A stretch of DNA of 64,000 nt from Clostridium thermobutyricum (GTDB taxonomy: Bacteria > Bacillota > Clostridia > Ch29), in contig JAENYD010000003.1 in NCBI GenBank assembly GCA_016842005.1, positions 1 through 64,000 on the forward strand. The letters are read 5' to 3'. The translations under genes and the position numbers were made by a program. Shown piece after piece: positions 38,585-50,000 of this stretch (its first letter is position 1; the number at the start of each line of letters is the position of its first letter). A model generated the notes under the pieces. It searched no databases and was not told the origin of the DNA. It was given only the letters and a program-made list of their open reading frames with translations.

Positions 38585-38616
38585 GGAATACCTGCTGCTT
38601 GCGGGTATTCCTTTTT
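38585..38616 (+). terminator. Rho-independent terminator
   Basis: GGAATACC...GGTATTCC followed by a T-run. Confidence 0.75.
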
Positions 38617-38772
38617 CCTGTTTCAGCGGTCAAGAGGGCACAACTATGAGAGGTGAATTGAGAAGAAGGAAGTGAGAAGCCAGAGGTGAGAAGTTGGATT
38701 TAAGTATTGCTCTCAAGTACTTTTTATCTGAATTATATAATTATGTATTTTGTGGAAAGGGGAGAGTCTCAA

Positions 38773-39153
38773 GTGGACGATTTGAACAGGGCTGTACAAA
38801 AATACTTCACCGACTGCCGTAAAGGGGAGAACAATCTGATAACTTCAGAAGAACTATTTAAGGCCATGGAGGCAGGGGAGGACCTGTTTCTGCTGGATAT
38901 AAGGCGGGAAGAGGATTTTGCCCGGGAGTACATTGACGGTGCAGTGAATATATACTGGTATGATGTGGGGGATTATCTGGATGTACTGCCGAAAGACCGG
39001 AGGGTAATAGTTATATGTTATACCGGTCAGTCATCCGGGCAAGTAGCTGCCGTCCTCAGACTGCTGGGATTCAGGGCCTATTCCCTTGGAGGGGGCATGA
39101 TGAACGGATGGATGAAAAAATCGATGCCTACTAAAGCGGGTTGCGCAGGGTGA
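38773..39153 (+). CDS. rhodanese-like domain protein
   Basis: FLLDIRREEDFAREYIDGAVNI, VICYTGQSSGQVAAVLRLLGF; GTG start after ggaaaggggag. Confidence 0.85.
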   Translation: MDDLNRAVQKYFTDCRKGENNLITSEELFKAMEAGEDLFLLDIRREEDFAREYIDGAVNIYWYDVGDYLDVLPKDRRVIVICYTGQSSGQVAAVLRLLGFRAYSLGGGMMNGWMKKSMPTKAGCAG

Positions 39154-39336
39154 ATGTAGTGCCTGCCCTCGTGAAGGGCATTACCGGGTAACGAATTGTC
39201 GAATTTTATGGAAAAAAGTAGATAATAAGCGGATATTGCGTTTTTTTAAAACAGGACATCGGCAATTATAATAGAAAATGATAGATGGACAAGAAAGGTG
39301 GTCATACTTCTCAATACGAAAAACGGAGGGAACATA

Positions 39337-39582
39337 GTGGAAGACAGGATTACAAAATCAGGGATTGAGATTATAGGTGATGTTCCCTGGGGGACCCATT
39401 TCTGCATGTTCTACCATTCCAGGAATGACCTGGAGGATATTCTGATACCTTATTTCAGAGCAGGCCTGGAAAACAACGAGCTCTGCATGTGGGTTACCTC
39501 CAGACCCATGGAAGATGATTTTCATGAAAGCCATATAGAGAGAATTAATATTGAGTTCTCGGATATATATTCTTTGAACTGA
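39337..39582 (+). pseudogene. truncated MEDS-domain protein
   Basis: GDVPWGTHFCMFYHSRNDLEDILIPYFRAGLENNELCMWVTS is an MEDS start, but the ORF ends soon after. Confidence 0.55.
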
Positions 39583-39608
39583 CCGACCGCTTAAAGGAGG
39601 ATGAAGAA

Positions 39609-40067
39609 TTGAGGAGAAAAGACAGGGAAATAAAGGATAAAGCCCTTATTGATAATATAATAAACAGAGCCGCTGTATGCAGAATTGCAATGAGTGATGG
39701 CAACAGACCATATATTGTGCCTATGAATTTCGGATACCGGGACGGGTGCATATATCTTCATTCCGCCCGGGAAGGAAGGAAAATCGATATATTAAGGGAA
39801 AACAGCCATGTGTGTTTCGAGATGGAGACCGACCCTGTACTGGTGAAGGATGGGAAGCCCTGTGAGTGGGGAATGAAGTATTGCAGCGTTATAGGCTTTG
39901 GGATCGCCCGGCTGGTGGATGATTTTGAGGAAAAGAAAAAAGCCCTTGATATAATAATGGAAAAATATTCGGGGGAAAATAGTTTTGAATATGATGAAAA
40001 GGCTGTGGACAGAGTGATAATTATCAAGATTATCATCAGCAGCATCACCGGTAAGAAGTCCATGTAA
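39609..40067 (+). CDS. pyridoxamine 5'-phosphate oxidase family protein (NimA-like)
   Basis: CRIAMSDGNRPYIVPMNFGYRDGCIYLHSAREGRKID. Confidence 0.88.
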   Translation: MRRKDREIKDKALIDNIINRAAVCRIAMSDGNRPYIVPMNFGYRDGCIYLHSAREGRKIDILRENSHVCFEMETDPVLVKDGKPCEWGMKYCSVIGFGIARLVDDFEEKKKALDIIMEKYSGENSFEYDEKAVDRVIIIKIIISSITGKKSM

Positions 40068-40085
40068 TGATACAGACAGAACATT

Positions 40086-40106
40086 CCCGCTGACGGCGGG
40101 GTTTTT
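40086..40106 (+). terminator. Rho-independent terminator
   Basis: CCCGC-TGAC-GGCGGGG followed by TTTTTG. Confidence 0.7.
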
Positions 40107-40111
40107 GTTTT

Positions 40112-40142
40112 AAACTGTCAGTCAGTCCGTCTTTGACAGTTT
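40112..40142. repeat. 9-bp perfect inverted repeat
   Basis: AAACTGTCA-N13-TGACAGTTT. Confidence 0.6.
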
Positions 40143-40266
40143 GAAATAAGAACCCCGTTTTTTAATTGAAGCAGAAGGGAAAACAAAAAATTCGGTTAAC
40201 ATAATTTACAGCTTGTTATTCTTCCGAAACCCCAATATCATTAATGTATAGCAGGGGGGATAAAAT

Positions 40267-41871
40267 GTGAAAAAAGCCAAAGCGATGATAAATAGCCATA
40301 TAAGAGCGGTCTTTTTTATCGTCATGGTTTCGACTGTTTTATTAAGCGGATTTGCTGAAGCGCAGGCAAGCAGATTTAACATGACCTATTCATATTTCGG
40401 CGGGCCCGGAGATGTTGTCGGTTACGTTGACAGGACAAAAGGTGCTCTGCAAACGGTGTCTCCTTCCTATTTTGATATAGATGCAGAAGGCAATTTGACA
40501 ATTACCGGGAAATTTGATCCTGATTTTGTCAGGGAAATGCACAGCAGAGGTATTGAAGTAGTACCTTTTCTCAGCAACCACTGGGACAGGCCATCAGGCA
40601 GGGCTGCCCTGGAGAACAGGGAACGGCTGGCGGAACAGCTGGCGGATGCCGTTGAGGAATACGACCTGGATGGCGTACATGTAGATATAGAGAATCTCAC
40701 AGCGGATGACAGGGATAACTATGTTGATTTTGTCAGAATTCTGAGAGAAACGCTGCCGGAAGGCAAGGAAATATCTGCAGCCGTTGCCGCCAATCCAAAG
40801 GGCATAACCTACGGATGGCAGGGGTCTTATGATTATGAAGGTCTGGCCGAATACTGTGATTACTTAATGATAATGGCCTATGACGAGGCCGCTGAGGGAA
40901 GCGCCCCGGGGCCTGTTGCAAGCATTACTTTTGTGGAAGATGCGATCAAATATGCTCTGGACAGGGTACCGGCCGGCAAAATAGTCCTGGGTATACCCTT
41001 TTACGGACGCTACTGGAAATCCGGTGAGCAATATGGAGGATACGGTATACACATGACCATGGTCGGGGAATTGATTGAAAGATATAACGGGAAAGTGGTT
41101 TTTGATGAATACAGCGCCTCTCCGAAGGCGGTAATCACTGTAAGGAAGGGACAGGAAACGGTAATATCCGGCAGGAGGCTTGACCCGGGTACTTATACCA
41201 TCTGGTTTGAAAATGAACAGTCAATAAAATACAAACTCAGGCTGGTGCAGAAATATGGGCTAAAGGGCACCGGCAGCTGGAGTCTGGGACAGGAGACGGC
41301 TGACATATGGAGCTTTTACAGCAGCTGGTTGAACGGCAACTGGTTTGTGGATACCGAAGACCACTGGGCCCGTAAAGCTATAGCGGAAATGGAAGACCGG
41401 GGATGGATGAAAGGGATTTCCAGTACCCTCTTTGCTCCGGACAATTCTCTGACCAGAGCTCAGGCTGCGGTTATATTGGTTCGTGCTCTGGAACTTGAAG
41501 CAACAGGGAAAAGCGGCGGTCATTATTCGGACGTCAGGGGTATGCATTGGGCGGAACAGGAGATCGATATAATCAGTCAGCATGATATCATGAAAGGTGT
41601 GGGCAGCGGGAAGTTTGCACCGGACAAGCCTGTAACCAGGGAACAGATGGCGGTCATGCTGGACAGGATTTTCGGAGGAAGAGAAGAGGAAGAAGCCGAA
41701 TGTCCTTTCCGGGATATAACTTCTGGCCACTGGGCCTACCGGTCCATTGTTGCCATGAATGCCCGGGGGATTTTTGAGGGCTATGAAGACGGTACCTTCA
41801 GGCCGGGGGAATATATAACAAGGGCCCAGATGGCCGTTCTTATGAGCAGGGTGGCGGAATATATTGAATAA
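40267..41871 (+). CDS. glycoside hydrolase family 18 protein with C-terminal SLH repeats
   Basis: signal peptide; GVHVDIENL (degenerate GH18 motif), YLMIMAYDE; SLH repeats (DHWARKAIAEMEDRGWMKG, HWAEQEIDIISQHDIMKGVG, HWAYRSIVAMNARGIFEGYEDG). Confidence 0.9.
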   Translation: MKKAKAMINSHIRAVFFIVMVSTVLLSGFAEAQASRFNMTYSYFGGPGDVVGYVDRTKGALQTVSPSYFDIDAEGNLTITGKFDPDFVREMHSRGIEVVPFLSNHWDRPSGRAALENRERLAEQLADAVEEYDLDGVHVDIENLTADDRDNYVDFVRILRETLPEGKEISAAVAANPKGITYGWQGSYDYEGLAEYCDYLMIMAYDEAAEGSAPGPVASITFVEDAIKYALDRVPAGKIVLGIPFYGRYWKSGEQYGGYGIHMTMVGELIERYNGKVVFDEYSASPKAVITVRKGQETVISGRRLDPGTYTIWFENEQSIKYKLRLVQKYGLKGTGSWSLGQETADIWSFYSSWLNGNWFVDTEDHWARKAIAEMEDRGWMKGISSTLFAPDNSLTRAQAAVILVRALELEATGKSGGHYSDVRGMHWAEQEIDIISQHDIMKGVGSGKFAPDKPVTREQMAVMLDRIFGGREEEEAECPFRDITSGHWAYRSIVAMNARGIFEGYEDGTFRPGEYITRAQMAVLMSRVAEYIE

Positions 41872-41889
41872 AGCTATGACAGCCATAGA

Positions 41890-41925
41890 AAAAAGGCATT
41901 CCCTGTTATACGGGAAATGCCTTTC
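41890..41925. terminator. bidirectional terminator between convergent genes
   Basis: AAAAAAGGCATTCCC-TGTTATAC-GGGAAATGCCTTT. Confidence 0.7.
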
Positions 41926-41945
41926 CGGATAGGCTTTAACTCGGT

Positions 41946-42794
41946 TTAATCGAATTCCTTGAACATTTGGTTAAAGGCTTCAATACTGTCTTTGATATGA
42001 TAAACATGGTCATCGGTGGGGAATTTTCCGGATTTAACATCTTCTATGTATTCTCTGAAGGCATTTATTTCTATCTCAGCAACATTGGCATATTTCTTCA
42101 CGAATTTGGGGGTGAAGGCCTGGAATAGACCCAGCATATCTCCGCATATAAGCAACTGACCGTCGCAGGGGCCTGCTCCTATGGAATATACGGGAATATC
42201 CAGCTTGCCGGCAATATACCTGGTCAGCTCAGGAGGAACCGCTTCCAGCAGTAACGCAAAGGCCCCCGCTTCCTGTATTGCCAGGGCATCTTTTATAAGT
42301 TCCCTCGCACTGGCCACGTCCCTGCCCTGGGCTTTAAATCCTCCCAGCTGTCCCGAGCTTTGAGGGGTTAAGCCTATGTGACCCATTACCACTATGCCTG
42401 CGTCGGTTATGGCTTTGATCCTGCTGGCCACCCGCCTGCCGCCTTCCAGTTTTACGCAGTCCATGTCTGCTTCCTTGATAAACCGGCCTGCGTTTATAAC
42501 AGCATCCTCATCCGTTGTCTGGTAGGACATGAAGGGCATATCTCCTATGACCCATGTGTTGGGAGCCCCTCTTCTTACCGCCTGACAGTGGGATATGCAG
42601 TCTTCCATGGTTACCGGGAGGGTGCTGTCATAGCCCAGGACCACCATTCCCAGTGAATCCCCCACGAGGATCATATCCATGCCTGCCTGCTCGGCAAATG
42701 AAGCCATGGGATAATCATAAGCCGTAACCCATGCCACCTGCTCACCATCTTTTTTCATCCGGATGAAATCAAGAATGGATTTTTTCTTTGCCAT
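41946..42794 (-). CDS. panB: 3-methyl-2-oxobutanoate hydroxymethyltransferase
   Basis: WVTAYDYPMASFAEQAGMDMILVGDSLGMVVLGYD, CVKLEGG, GHIGLTPQS. Confidence 0.96.
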   Translation of the reverse strand: MAKKKSILDFIRMKKDGEQVAWVTAYDYPMASFAEQAGMDMILVGDSLGMVVLGYDSTLPVTMEDCISHCQAVRRGAPNTWVIGDMPFMSYQTTDEDAVINAGRFIKEADMDCVKLEGGRRVASRIKAITDAGIVVMGHIGLTPQSSGQLGGFKAQGRDVASARELIKDALAIQEAGAFALLLEAVPPELTRYIAGKLDIPVYSIGAGPCDGQLLICGDMLGLFQAFTPKFVKKYANVAEIEINAFREYIEDVKSGKFPTDDHVYHIKDSIEAFNQMFKEFD

Positions 42795-42857
42795 TTACAA
42801 CCTTCCTTTCATATGAATTTTTACCCCGGTGAAGGGATATATGGACCCAGATGTCTG

Positions 42858-44042
42858 TCATGCAAGGGAAAATACTCTGGCAAGCCTTTTTATCCCTTCT
42901 TCAATGTAATCTTCTTTTACCAGGCTGAAACACACCCTTAAACAGTTTTCGCCGCTCCTGTCAGGATAGAATGACCGACCTGCCACATATGCCACCTTGT
43001 GCTCTTTAACTGCCGGTTCCAGGGCTTTATACGTATCAACCGGGCCGTTAATCTGCACCCAGGTATAAAAGCCGCCTTCCGAAACTGTCCACTGTCCATT
43101 GTCTCCAAAGTATTTTTCCAGGGCATTAACGGTAAGGTCTCTCTTCAGTTTTAACCCTTTCCTGGTTATTTCAATCTGTTTCTCAATAAGACCTCTGGTA
43201 CCGGCCTCTAAAGCCAGCAACTGGCTCAGGGACGATGAGGTCTGGTCTGATGACTGCTTAAACAATATGAGTTTGTTTATCAGATACCCGGGGGCTGAAA
43301 TCCAACCCAGCCGCACACCCGGAGAGAATATCTTTGAGAAGGTACCCAGATACACTACAATATCCCGGGCATCCAGGGATTTGAGGGTAGGAAGCTCTTT
43401 CCCGCTGTACCTCAGCTCACCGTAAGCGTTATCCTCAATAAGGGGTATCTGACGGTTGCTGCAGAGTTCCACCAGTTTTTTTCTCCTCTCCAGATTCAAC
43501 ACACGACCGGAAGGGTTTTGAAAAGTCGGTATGGTATATACGAACTTAGGTTTAACAGCCGTACCGGCAAGATACTCTTCCAGCTTGTCCACCATAAGAC
43601 CCTCGCTGTCGCAGGGTATGGATACTATTTCAGCCTCATAGCTGTCCAATACCGATATTGCCCCCAGATAAGTGGGCGCTTCAACCACAACCAGGTCCCC
43701 CGGGTCGAGAAAAACCTTGCAGATAAGGTCAAGGCCCTGGAGGGAGCCGCTGGTTATCATGATATTTTCCGTCCTGGCCGGCATACCCTGTTTATCCATC
43801 CTGCGGGCAATAAATTCCCTGACCCTGGTCAGTCCGGGCACCGGGCTGTACTGCAGGGCAACATCCCTTTTGTCCCGCAGGATTTCCAGTCCTATTTCTT
43901 CAACCTCCGGCAGAAACCATTGGGGGTCGGGAAACCCACCGGCAAAAGAGATAACATCCGGACGCTCGGATAGTTTAAAAAGTTCTGCCAGGTCAGAATT
44001 GCCTGTTTGTTTTGCCCTTAAGGCAAACATTTCTTCCATCAT
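42858..44042 (-). CDS. PLP-dependent aminotransferase (2-aminoadipate transaminase-like)
   Basis: ISFAGGFPDPQWF, TSGSLQGLDL, TFSKIFSPGVRLGWI. Confidence 0.9.
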   Translation of the reverse strand: MMEEMFALRAKQTGNSDLAELFKLSERPDVISFAGGFPDPQWFLPEVEEIGLEILRDKRDVALQYSPVPGLTRVREFIARRMDKQGMPARTENIMITSGSLQGLDLICKVFLDPGDLVVVEAPTYLGAISVLDSYEAEIVSIPCDSEGLMVDKLEEYLAGTAVKPKFVYTIPTFQNPSGRVLNLERRKKLVELCSNRQIPLIEDNAYGELRYSGKELPTLKSLDARDIVVYLGTFSKIFSPGVRLGWISAPGYLINKLILFKQSSDQTSSSLSQLLALEAGTRGLIEKQIEITRKGLKLKRDLTVNALEKYFGDNGQWTVSEGGFYTWVQINGPVDTYKALEPAVKEHKVAYVAGRSFYPDRSGENCLRVCFSLVKEDYIEEGIKRLARVFSLA

Positions 44043-44229
44043 GGTATCATCCCCTCTCCATGTATCTACCTGAATTATATCATAGAAAATATTTTAGTTA
44101 TATATTAATGCCCGGGTATGTATGCCGTGATGAGCCTGTATTATTCCACAAAAAAATTTATAAATATGTTCTTTTTATTCTCTTTTAAGCATATAAAAAA
44201 AAGATGTAGGGAATATGTTTGCAATCAGC

Positions 44230-44410
44230 GGTAATGGGTATAATATCAATATAAGAAGTGGCTGGATTGCACCAGCTCGGGCAGTCTAAATCCTGACAGC
44301 AAAGAAGTGGCATACTGTCGACGGAAGGGTTATTTATACATTAAAATCTCTGGAGCTATACATACAGGCGCCTTTAGGCAAACTGGATTCCAGAGATTTT
44401 GATTTTTCAG
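44230..44410 (+). ncRNA. possible structured leader/ncRNA ending in a terminator-like hairpin
   Basis: TATAAT at about 44240; 12-bp stem AAAATCTCTGGA...TCCAGAGATTTT at about 44344-44402; no convincing ORF. Confidence 0.3.
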
Positions 44411-44580
44411 CGGTCAGGGGACACACCTTCTGAAGCCGCGGTATTCCTGCGCAGAGAAGGATGCCCCCATCGGAATGTCCCAAGCTAAAACATGAATATA
44501 AATATAAGGTTTCTGAAAAAATAGTTAGGAAGATACTCCTTTAATACAATCAGAAAAATATCCGTTTTAGGGAGTGATAA

Positions 44581-47052
44581 ATGATGAAAGCAGTTATTAT
44601 GGCTGGAGGAGAAGGGACCAGGCTGAGACCACTTACCTGTGGCATTCCCAAGCCCATGGTACCGGTCCTGGGTAAGCCTGTGATGGAATACATAATAAAG
44701 CTCCTGAAAAGATACGGGATAAAGGATATTGCAGTTACTATGGCTTACCTGCCTTCGGTTATAATGGATTACTTTAATACGGGAGAGGATTGGGGGGTAA
44801 ATCTGAAATACTTTATTGAAGATACTCCCCTGGGAACAGGAGGGAGCGTTAAAAATGCCGGTGAATTCCTGGACGATACATTTGTTGTGATTAGCGGAGA
44901 TGCCTTAACAGACCTGGATATTCAAAAGGCTGTGGACTATCATTATGCAAAAAAATCCAAGGCGACAATTGTCCTGAAAAAAGAGTCCATACCGCTGGAA
45001 TACGGTGTTATTATAACGGATGAATACGGAAGGATTGACAGATTTCTTGAAAAACCCAGCTGGGGAGAGGTGTTCAGTGATACCATAAATACGGGTATTT
45101 ACGTCCTGGAACCGGAAGTACTTGATTACTACAAAAGAGGTGAAAATTTCGATTTCAGTAAAGACCTTTTCCCAAGGCTTTTAAAGGACGAAGTCCCTCT
45201 TTTTGGTTATACCACTGAAGACTACTGGTGCGACATAGGGGACATAAAAACCTATATGCAGACCCAGTTTGATATGCTGGAGGGCAAGGTAAATGCAGAA
45301 CCAGACTGTAAAAAGATTGGTGAAGGTATATGGGTGGATGAGGGGACCAATCTGCTTGAAGATGTGAACATGGTTCCTCCGGTATATATAGGGAAGAACT
45401 GCATTATAGGAAATGCCGCCAATTTAGGCCCTTATTCAGTTATCGGGGATAATTGCATAATAGGGGAAAATACTACTTCCAAGAAGAGCATTATATGGAA
45501 GAATACCAGGATAGGGAAGAATACCCACTGCCGGGGTACAGTTATATGCGATAATGTACGGATTAAGGACAGGGTCCACCTGTATGAAGGGTCGGCAATA
45601 GGATCCGGTAGTTCCCTGTGTTCCGGCGTTATTGTGAAACCGGATATAAAAATCTGGCCGGACAAGAAGATTGAAGAAGATACTGTCATAAGTCAAAACC
45701 TTGTATGGGGGACCAAGGCTGCAAAGACCATTTTCGGATATAAGGATATATCGGGAGAAATCAATATCGACATAACACCCGAATTTGCTTCAAAACTGGG
45801 GTCTGCCTTTGCCTCCACCATGAAGGAAGATGCAGCCATAGTTGTTAGCAGTGACGGGTCCAATGCGTCCCGCATAATTAAGGATTCCCTGACTGCAGGT
45901 ATCCTCTCCACAGGAGTGGGTGTGATTGAAATCAGTGATGCCGTGACACCCATGAACCGCTTTGCAGTCACATACTGCCAGGCCAATGGCGGTATTCATG
46001 TGCGGATGGACTGCAGGGAAGAAGACAGGGTTCATATTGAGTTTACAGACGAGAATGGGGCAAATATTGACAGGAACACCGAAAGGAAGATTGAAAACAT
46101 ATTCAACAGGGGAGATTTTGAAAGGAGCAATACCGACAGGATTAAAAGTGCTATTTACATAGATAATTTTTCAAACCTGTATATCAAAAACGGGATCCGG
46201 ATGCTGGCAAACATTTCGTATATAAAGAGAAGCAATCCCTATTTAATCATCAGTTCCAGGTCTAAAAATCTGATGAACCTGGCCTGTACATTTCTGGAAC
46301 ATGCCGGCTGCAGGGTTCAGTGTGACTATTCAGCCAATCAATACAAATCAGTGAATGAATACCTGGCATATATGGCAGACCGGGTGCGGAAGAATAATGC
46401 GTATATGGGAATAATAATCGGCGAAAATGGGGAAAATCTGATTTTAATAGACGAAAAGGGGAGAACTATTGATAAAGACAGGTATTATGCGCTGGTTTCC
46501 CTCATAATCCTCAAAACCGGTATAGTCAGCAAACTGGTAGTGCCCTATACCGCTCCTAATATCATCGAAAAGATGGCAAAGGCCTATAATGTTGAAGTAA
46601 TACGGGCAAAATCAGCCCCGTCCTATACCATGAAGAAGATGCTGAGCCTGAAAAATCTGGAAGAGGATTTTATGCTTCAATATATACTGAACTTTGACGC
46701 TGTGTGGGCCTCCGGTAAGATAATGGATTTTCTTGTGGAGAACAAGACCAGCCTGAGTGAACTGGTGGATGAGCTGCCGGGGTTTCATCTCCGGAAGAAA
46801 GAGATTGCATGCGAATGGAAGGATAAAGGAAGGGTTATCAGGCAGATTATCGGAGAGAACCGGGGCAAAAATATTGAGATGTTCGAAGGGGTAAAGATTA
46901 ATAGTGACAAAGGATGGGCACTGGTGCTCCCTGACAGCGAAAGGCCCGTATTCAACGTATATGCGGAGGGCCTTTCGGAAGAATTTGCCGATGAGCTTTC
47001 AGTATTCTTCACAAAAAAAGTAAAGGATATACTAAAAAATCAGAGGCAGTAG
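44581..47052 (+). CDS. sugar-1-phosphate nucleotidyltransferase fused to a phosphomutase-like domain
   Basis: MMKAVIMAGGEGTRLRPLTCGIPKPMVPV; hexapeptide region; C-terminal alpha-D-phosphohexomutase-like domain. Confidence 0.9.
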   Translation: MMKAVIMAGGEGTRLRPLTCGIPKPMVPVLGKPVMEYIIKLLKRYGIKDIAVTMAYLPSVIMDYFNTGEDWGVNLKYFIEDTPLGTGGSVKNAGEFLDDTFVVISGDALTDLDIQKAVDYHYAKKSKATIVLKKESIPLEYGVIITDEYGRIDRFLEKPSWGEVFSDTINTGIYVLEPEVLDYYKRGENFDFSKDLFPRLLKDEVPLFGYTTEDYWCDIGDIKTYMQTQFDMLEGKVNAEPDCKKIGEGIWVDEGTNLLEDVNMVPPVYIGKNCIIGNAANLGPYSVIGDNCIIGENTTSKKSIIWKNTRIGKNTHCRGTVICDNVRIKDRVHLYEGSAIGSGSSLCSGVIVKPDIKIWPDKKIEEDTVISQNLVWGTKAAKTIFGYKDISGEINIDITPEFASKLGSAFASTMKEDAAIVVSSDGSNASRIIKDSLTAGILSTGVGVIEISDAVTPMNRFAVTYCQANGGIHVRMDCREEDRVHIEFTDENGANIDRNTERKIENIFNRGDFERSNTDRIKSAIYIDNFSNLYIKNGIRMLANISYIKRSNPYLIISSRSKNLMNLACTFLEHAGCRVQCDYSANQYKSVNEYLAYMADRVRKNNAYMGIIIGENGENLILIDEKGRTIDKDRYYALVSLIILKTGIVSKLVVPYTAPNIIEKMAKAYNVEVIRAKSAPSYTMKKMLSLKNLEEDFMLQYILNFDAVWASGKIMDFLVENKTSLSELVDELPGFHLRKKEIACEWKDKGRVIRQIIGENRGKNIEMFEGVKINSDKGWALVLPDSERPVFNVYAEGLSEEFADELSVFFTKKVKDILKNQRQ

Positions 47053-47070
47053 CTGCCTTTGATTTTTTAG

Positions 47071-50000
47071 GTGAGACAGCTTGCATCAAAAACAAGAGGA
47101 AAGGAATGGCAAACAGGTATGAATGTCGCGATCCTCATCTTGGCGGTGGTTCTGGTATTACTATTCGCCTGCAGATTTACATACCGGCAAAAGATATCTT
47201 TTTTCACAATAAAAGACGTCCTGCTGACACCCGAGCAACTGGAAAACCATGCAATGGAAATTGCCCAAAGTCATTCAGTGTCCGGACGAAAAAGGTCCGC
47301 CCGGTTGCTGGGTGCCAGGCTGGGTAACAGCTTCCAGACCATCTCTTCTATTTATAAAAGGCTGAACGAAGATGCCAGGAAAGGTGAAAGCATGTCTCCG
47401 GCATCAGAATGGTTGCTGGATAATTTTTACAAAATAGAAGAGCAGGCAAAGAGAATAAGGCGCGATTTGATCAAGGACAGGTTTTTAAAACTCAGTATAC
47501 TGGATAACGGGCCCTTTGCAGGCTATCCCAGGGCATATGCAATAGCGCTGGAGATGGTGTCCCATACCGATGGGAGGGTGGATGAGGGACTGCTGGTTAA
47601 ATTCGTAAGGACATACCAGTCGGAGACTGTTCTCTCTATTGCCGAAATCTGGTCCCTGCCCCTTATGACAGGCATAGCCCTTATAGAAAATATAAGAGGT
47701 ATCTGCGAAAAGATATATGACACGCAGTATCAGTACAGAAAAGCCGAAAAAACAGCTCAAAAAGAACAGTCAGAGATGCTGGAAGAGATTTTGAAAAATC
47801 TGGAGAATACGGGCAGAATAAACACGGGCTATATCGAACATCTCCTGGGTATTTTGAGGAAAAAAGGGGTAGATACGGGAGAAATCACACATCTCATAGA
47901 CGAAGAACTGGAGGCATATGATACAGATGTCCGGAAAGTAATAATCCGGGAACATGAAGAACAGGCGGCTTTAAAGGTCTCTATTGGAAATGCCATAACC
48001 AGCCTGAACATAATCTCTGTGCTGGACTGGAGCAGTATATTTGAAACCCTGAGCGTGGTAGACGATATATTGATGGATGACCCTGCAAAGGTATATGCCC
48101 GGATGGATTATGAATCCAGGGACTATTACAGACGTCAGATAGAATTGATATCTAAAAAATGCAGGACATCCGAAATAAGTATTGCCAAAAAAGCTGTGGA
48201 ACTGGGCGAGGAGGCAGCCAAAAACGGGTGCGACGAAAAATTACAGCACGTGGGATATTACATAACGGACAGGGGCAGGAAAAAACTGTTTGAAGAATAC
48301 GGTCTCAAGGGCTTCACAAGACATTTTCACGATTACAACGTCCTGGTGTATCTGGTTCCCATATTGCTGATAAGCGTTGCCGTATCGGCAGGGCTCATAT
48401 GGTATGCCTATGACGTTGCAGTAAAATACGGTATTCTACTGGCTGTCATGACAGGGATTGCAGTTGTGGTACCTGCCAGTGATATTGCAGTTGCAATTGT
48501 GAACTGGATATATACACACGCCGTACGCCCGGCTTTTTTGCCCAAACTGGAGTATAAGCAGGGCATACCTGAAGACGCCTCCACTCTGGTTGCGATTACC
48601 GCACTGCTGCCCGGTGAAAAAAGGGTAAAAGAGCTGATAGAAAGATTAGAGATTTATTACCTGTCGAACAGAGAAGAAAATCTATACTTTGCGCTGGTAG
48701 GGGATTTCAAGGATGCAGTCCACAAAGAACTCCCGGGGGACCGCGACATCATAAAGGCTGCCAGGGAAGGCATCAACCGTCTCAACAGGACATATGCCGG
48801 GGATAAAGATATTTTTTTCTTCCTGCACAGACACAGGCAGTACTGCGAAGAACAGGACAACTGGATGGGATGGGAGAGAAAAAGAGGCGCTCTGGTTGAA
48901 TTAAACCAGCTGATAGCCGGAGCGGAAGATACGTCCTATTCGATAACAGCGGGAGATGTAACCCGGCTGAAAGCTGTCAGATATGTGATTACCCTTGACG
49001 CTGACACCAAACTCCCCATGGACACTGCAAAAAAACTCATAGGGTGCATCACGCATCCCCTGAACAGGGCTTCCATAAGTGACGGTGAGAATATTGTAAG
49101 GGAAGGTTACGGTCTGATTCAGCCCAGGATAAATGTTGACGTAGAAAGTGCAAACAGGTCGCTGTTTACAAGGATTTTTACCGATCAGGGAGGTATTGAC
49201 CCGTATACTACAGCTTTTTCTGACATATACCAGGACCTGTTCTCGGAAGGGATATTTACAGGTAAGGGGATATATGACATATATGTATTCAACAAGGTGT
49301 TGAAGGATGCAATACCGGACAACACGGTGCTAAGTCACGACCTGCTTGAAGGGAGTTATCTGAGAACCGGGCTTGCCACCGACCTGAACCTTATTGATGA
49401 CTACCCCTCAAGGTACCATTCCTATATTACGAGACAGCACAGGTGGACCAGAGGGGACTGGCAGATAATAAGGTGGCTGCTTTCAAAAGTGAAAAACCGG
49501 AAAGGAGAGTATGTTGACAACCCCCTTTCCCTGTTATCTAAATGGAAAATTTTGGATAATATGAGAAGAAGCCTTGCTTCCATAAGCACGGTATTGCTGC
49601 TCATTCTGGGATTGACGGTGCTTCCGGGAAATCCTCTGGTATGGGTTTTCTTTGCAGTGCTCACCGTATTATTTCCCCTTATTACAGGGATACTGGATTA
49701 CATTATCCTGAAATACTATAAAACGGTACGGGAGAAACTGCACGGGGACCTGATAACCGGTCTGAAATCGACCCTTTACCAGGCAGTCCTGATGTTTGTA
49801 TTTCTGCCTCATCATGCCTATATTATGGCTGATGCCATAATAAGGACACTGTACAGGGTGCTGGTATCCCGCAGGAATTTACTCGAATGGGTTACAGCCG
49901 CGGATGTGGAGAAGAAACTTAAAAGTGATCGGGCGGGTTTTGTGAGGAGGATGAGACCTGCCATATATATTGCTGTTGCAATGATAGTCCTCGTGCTGAT

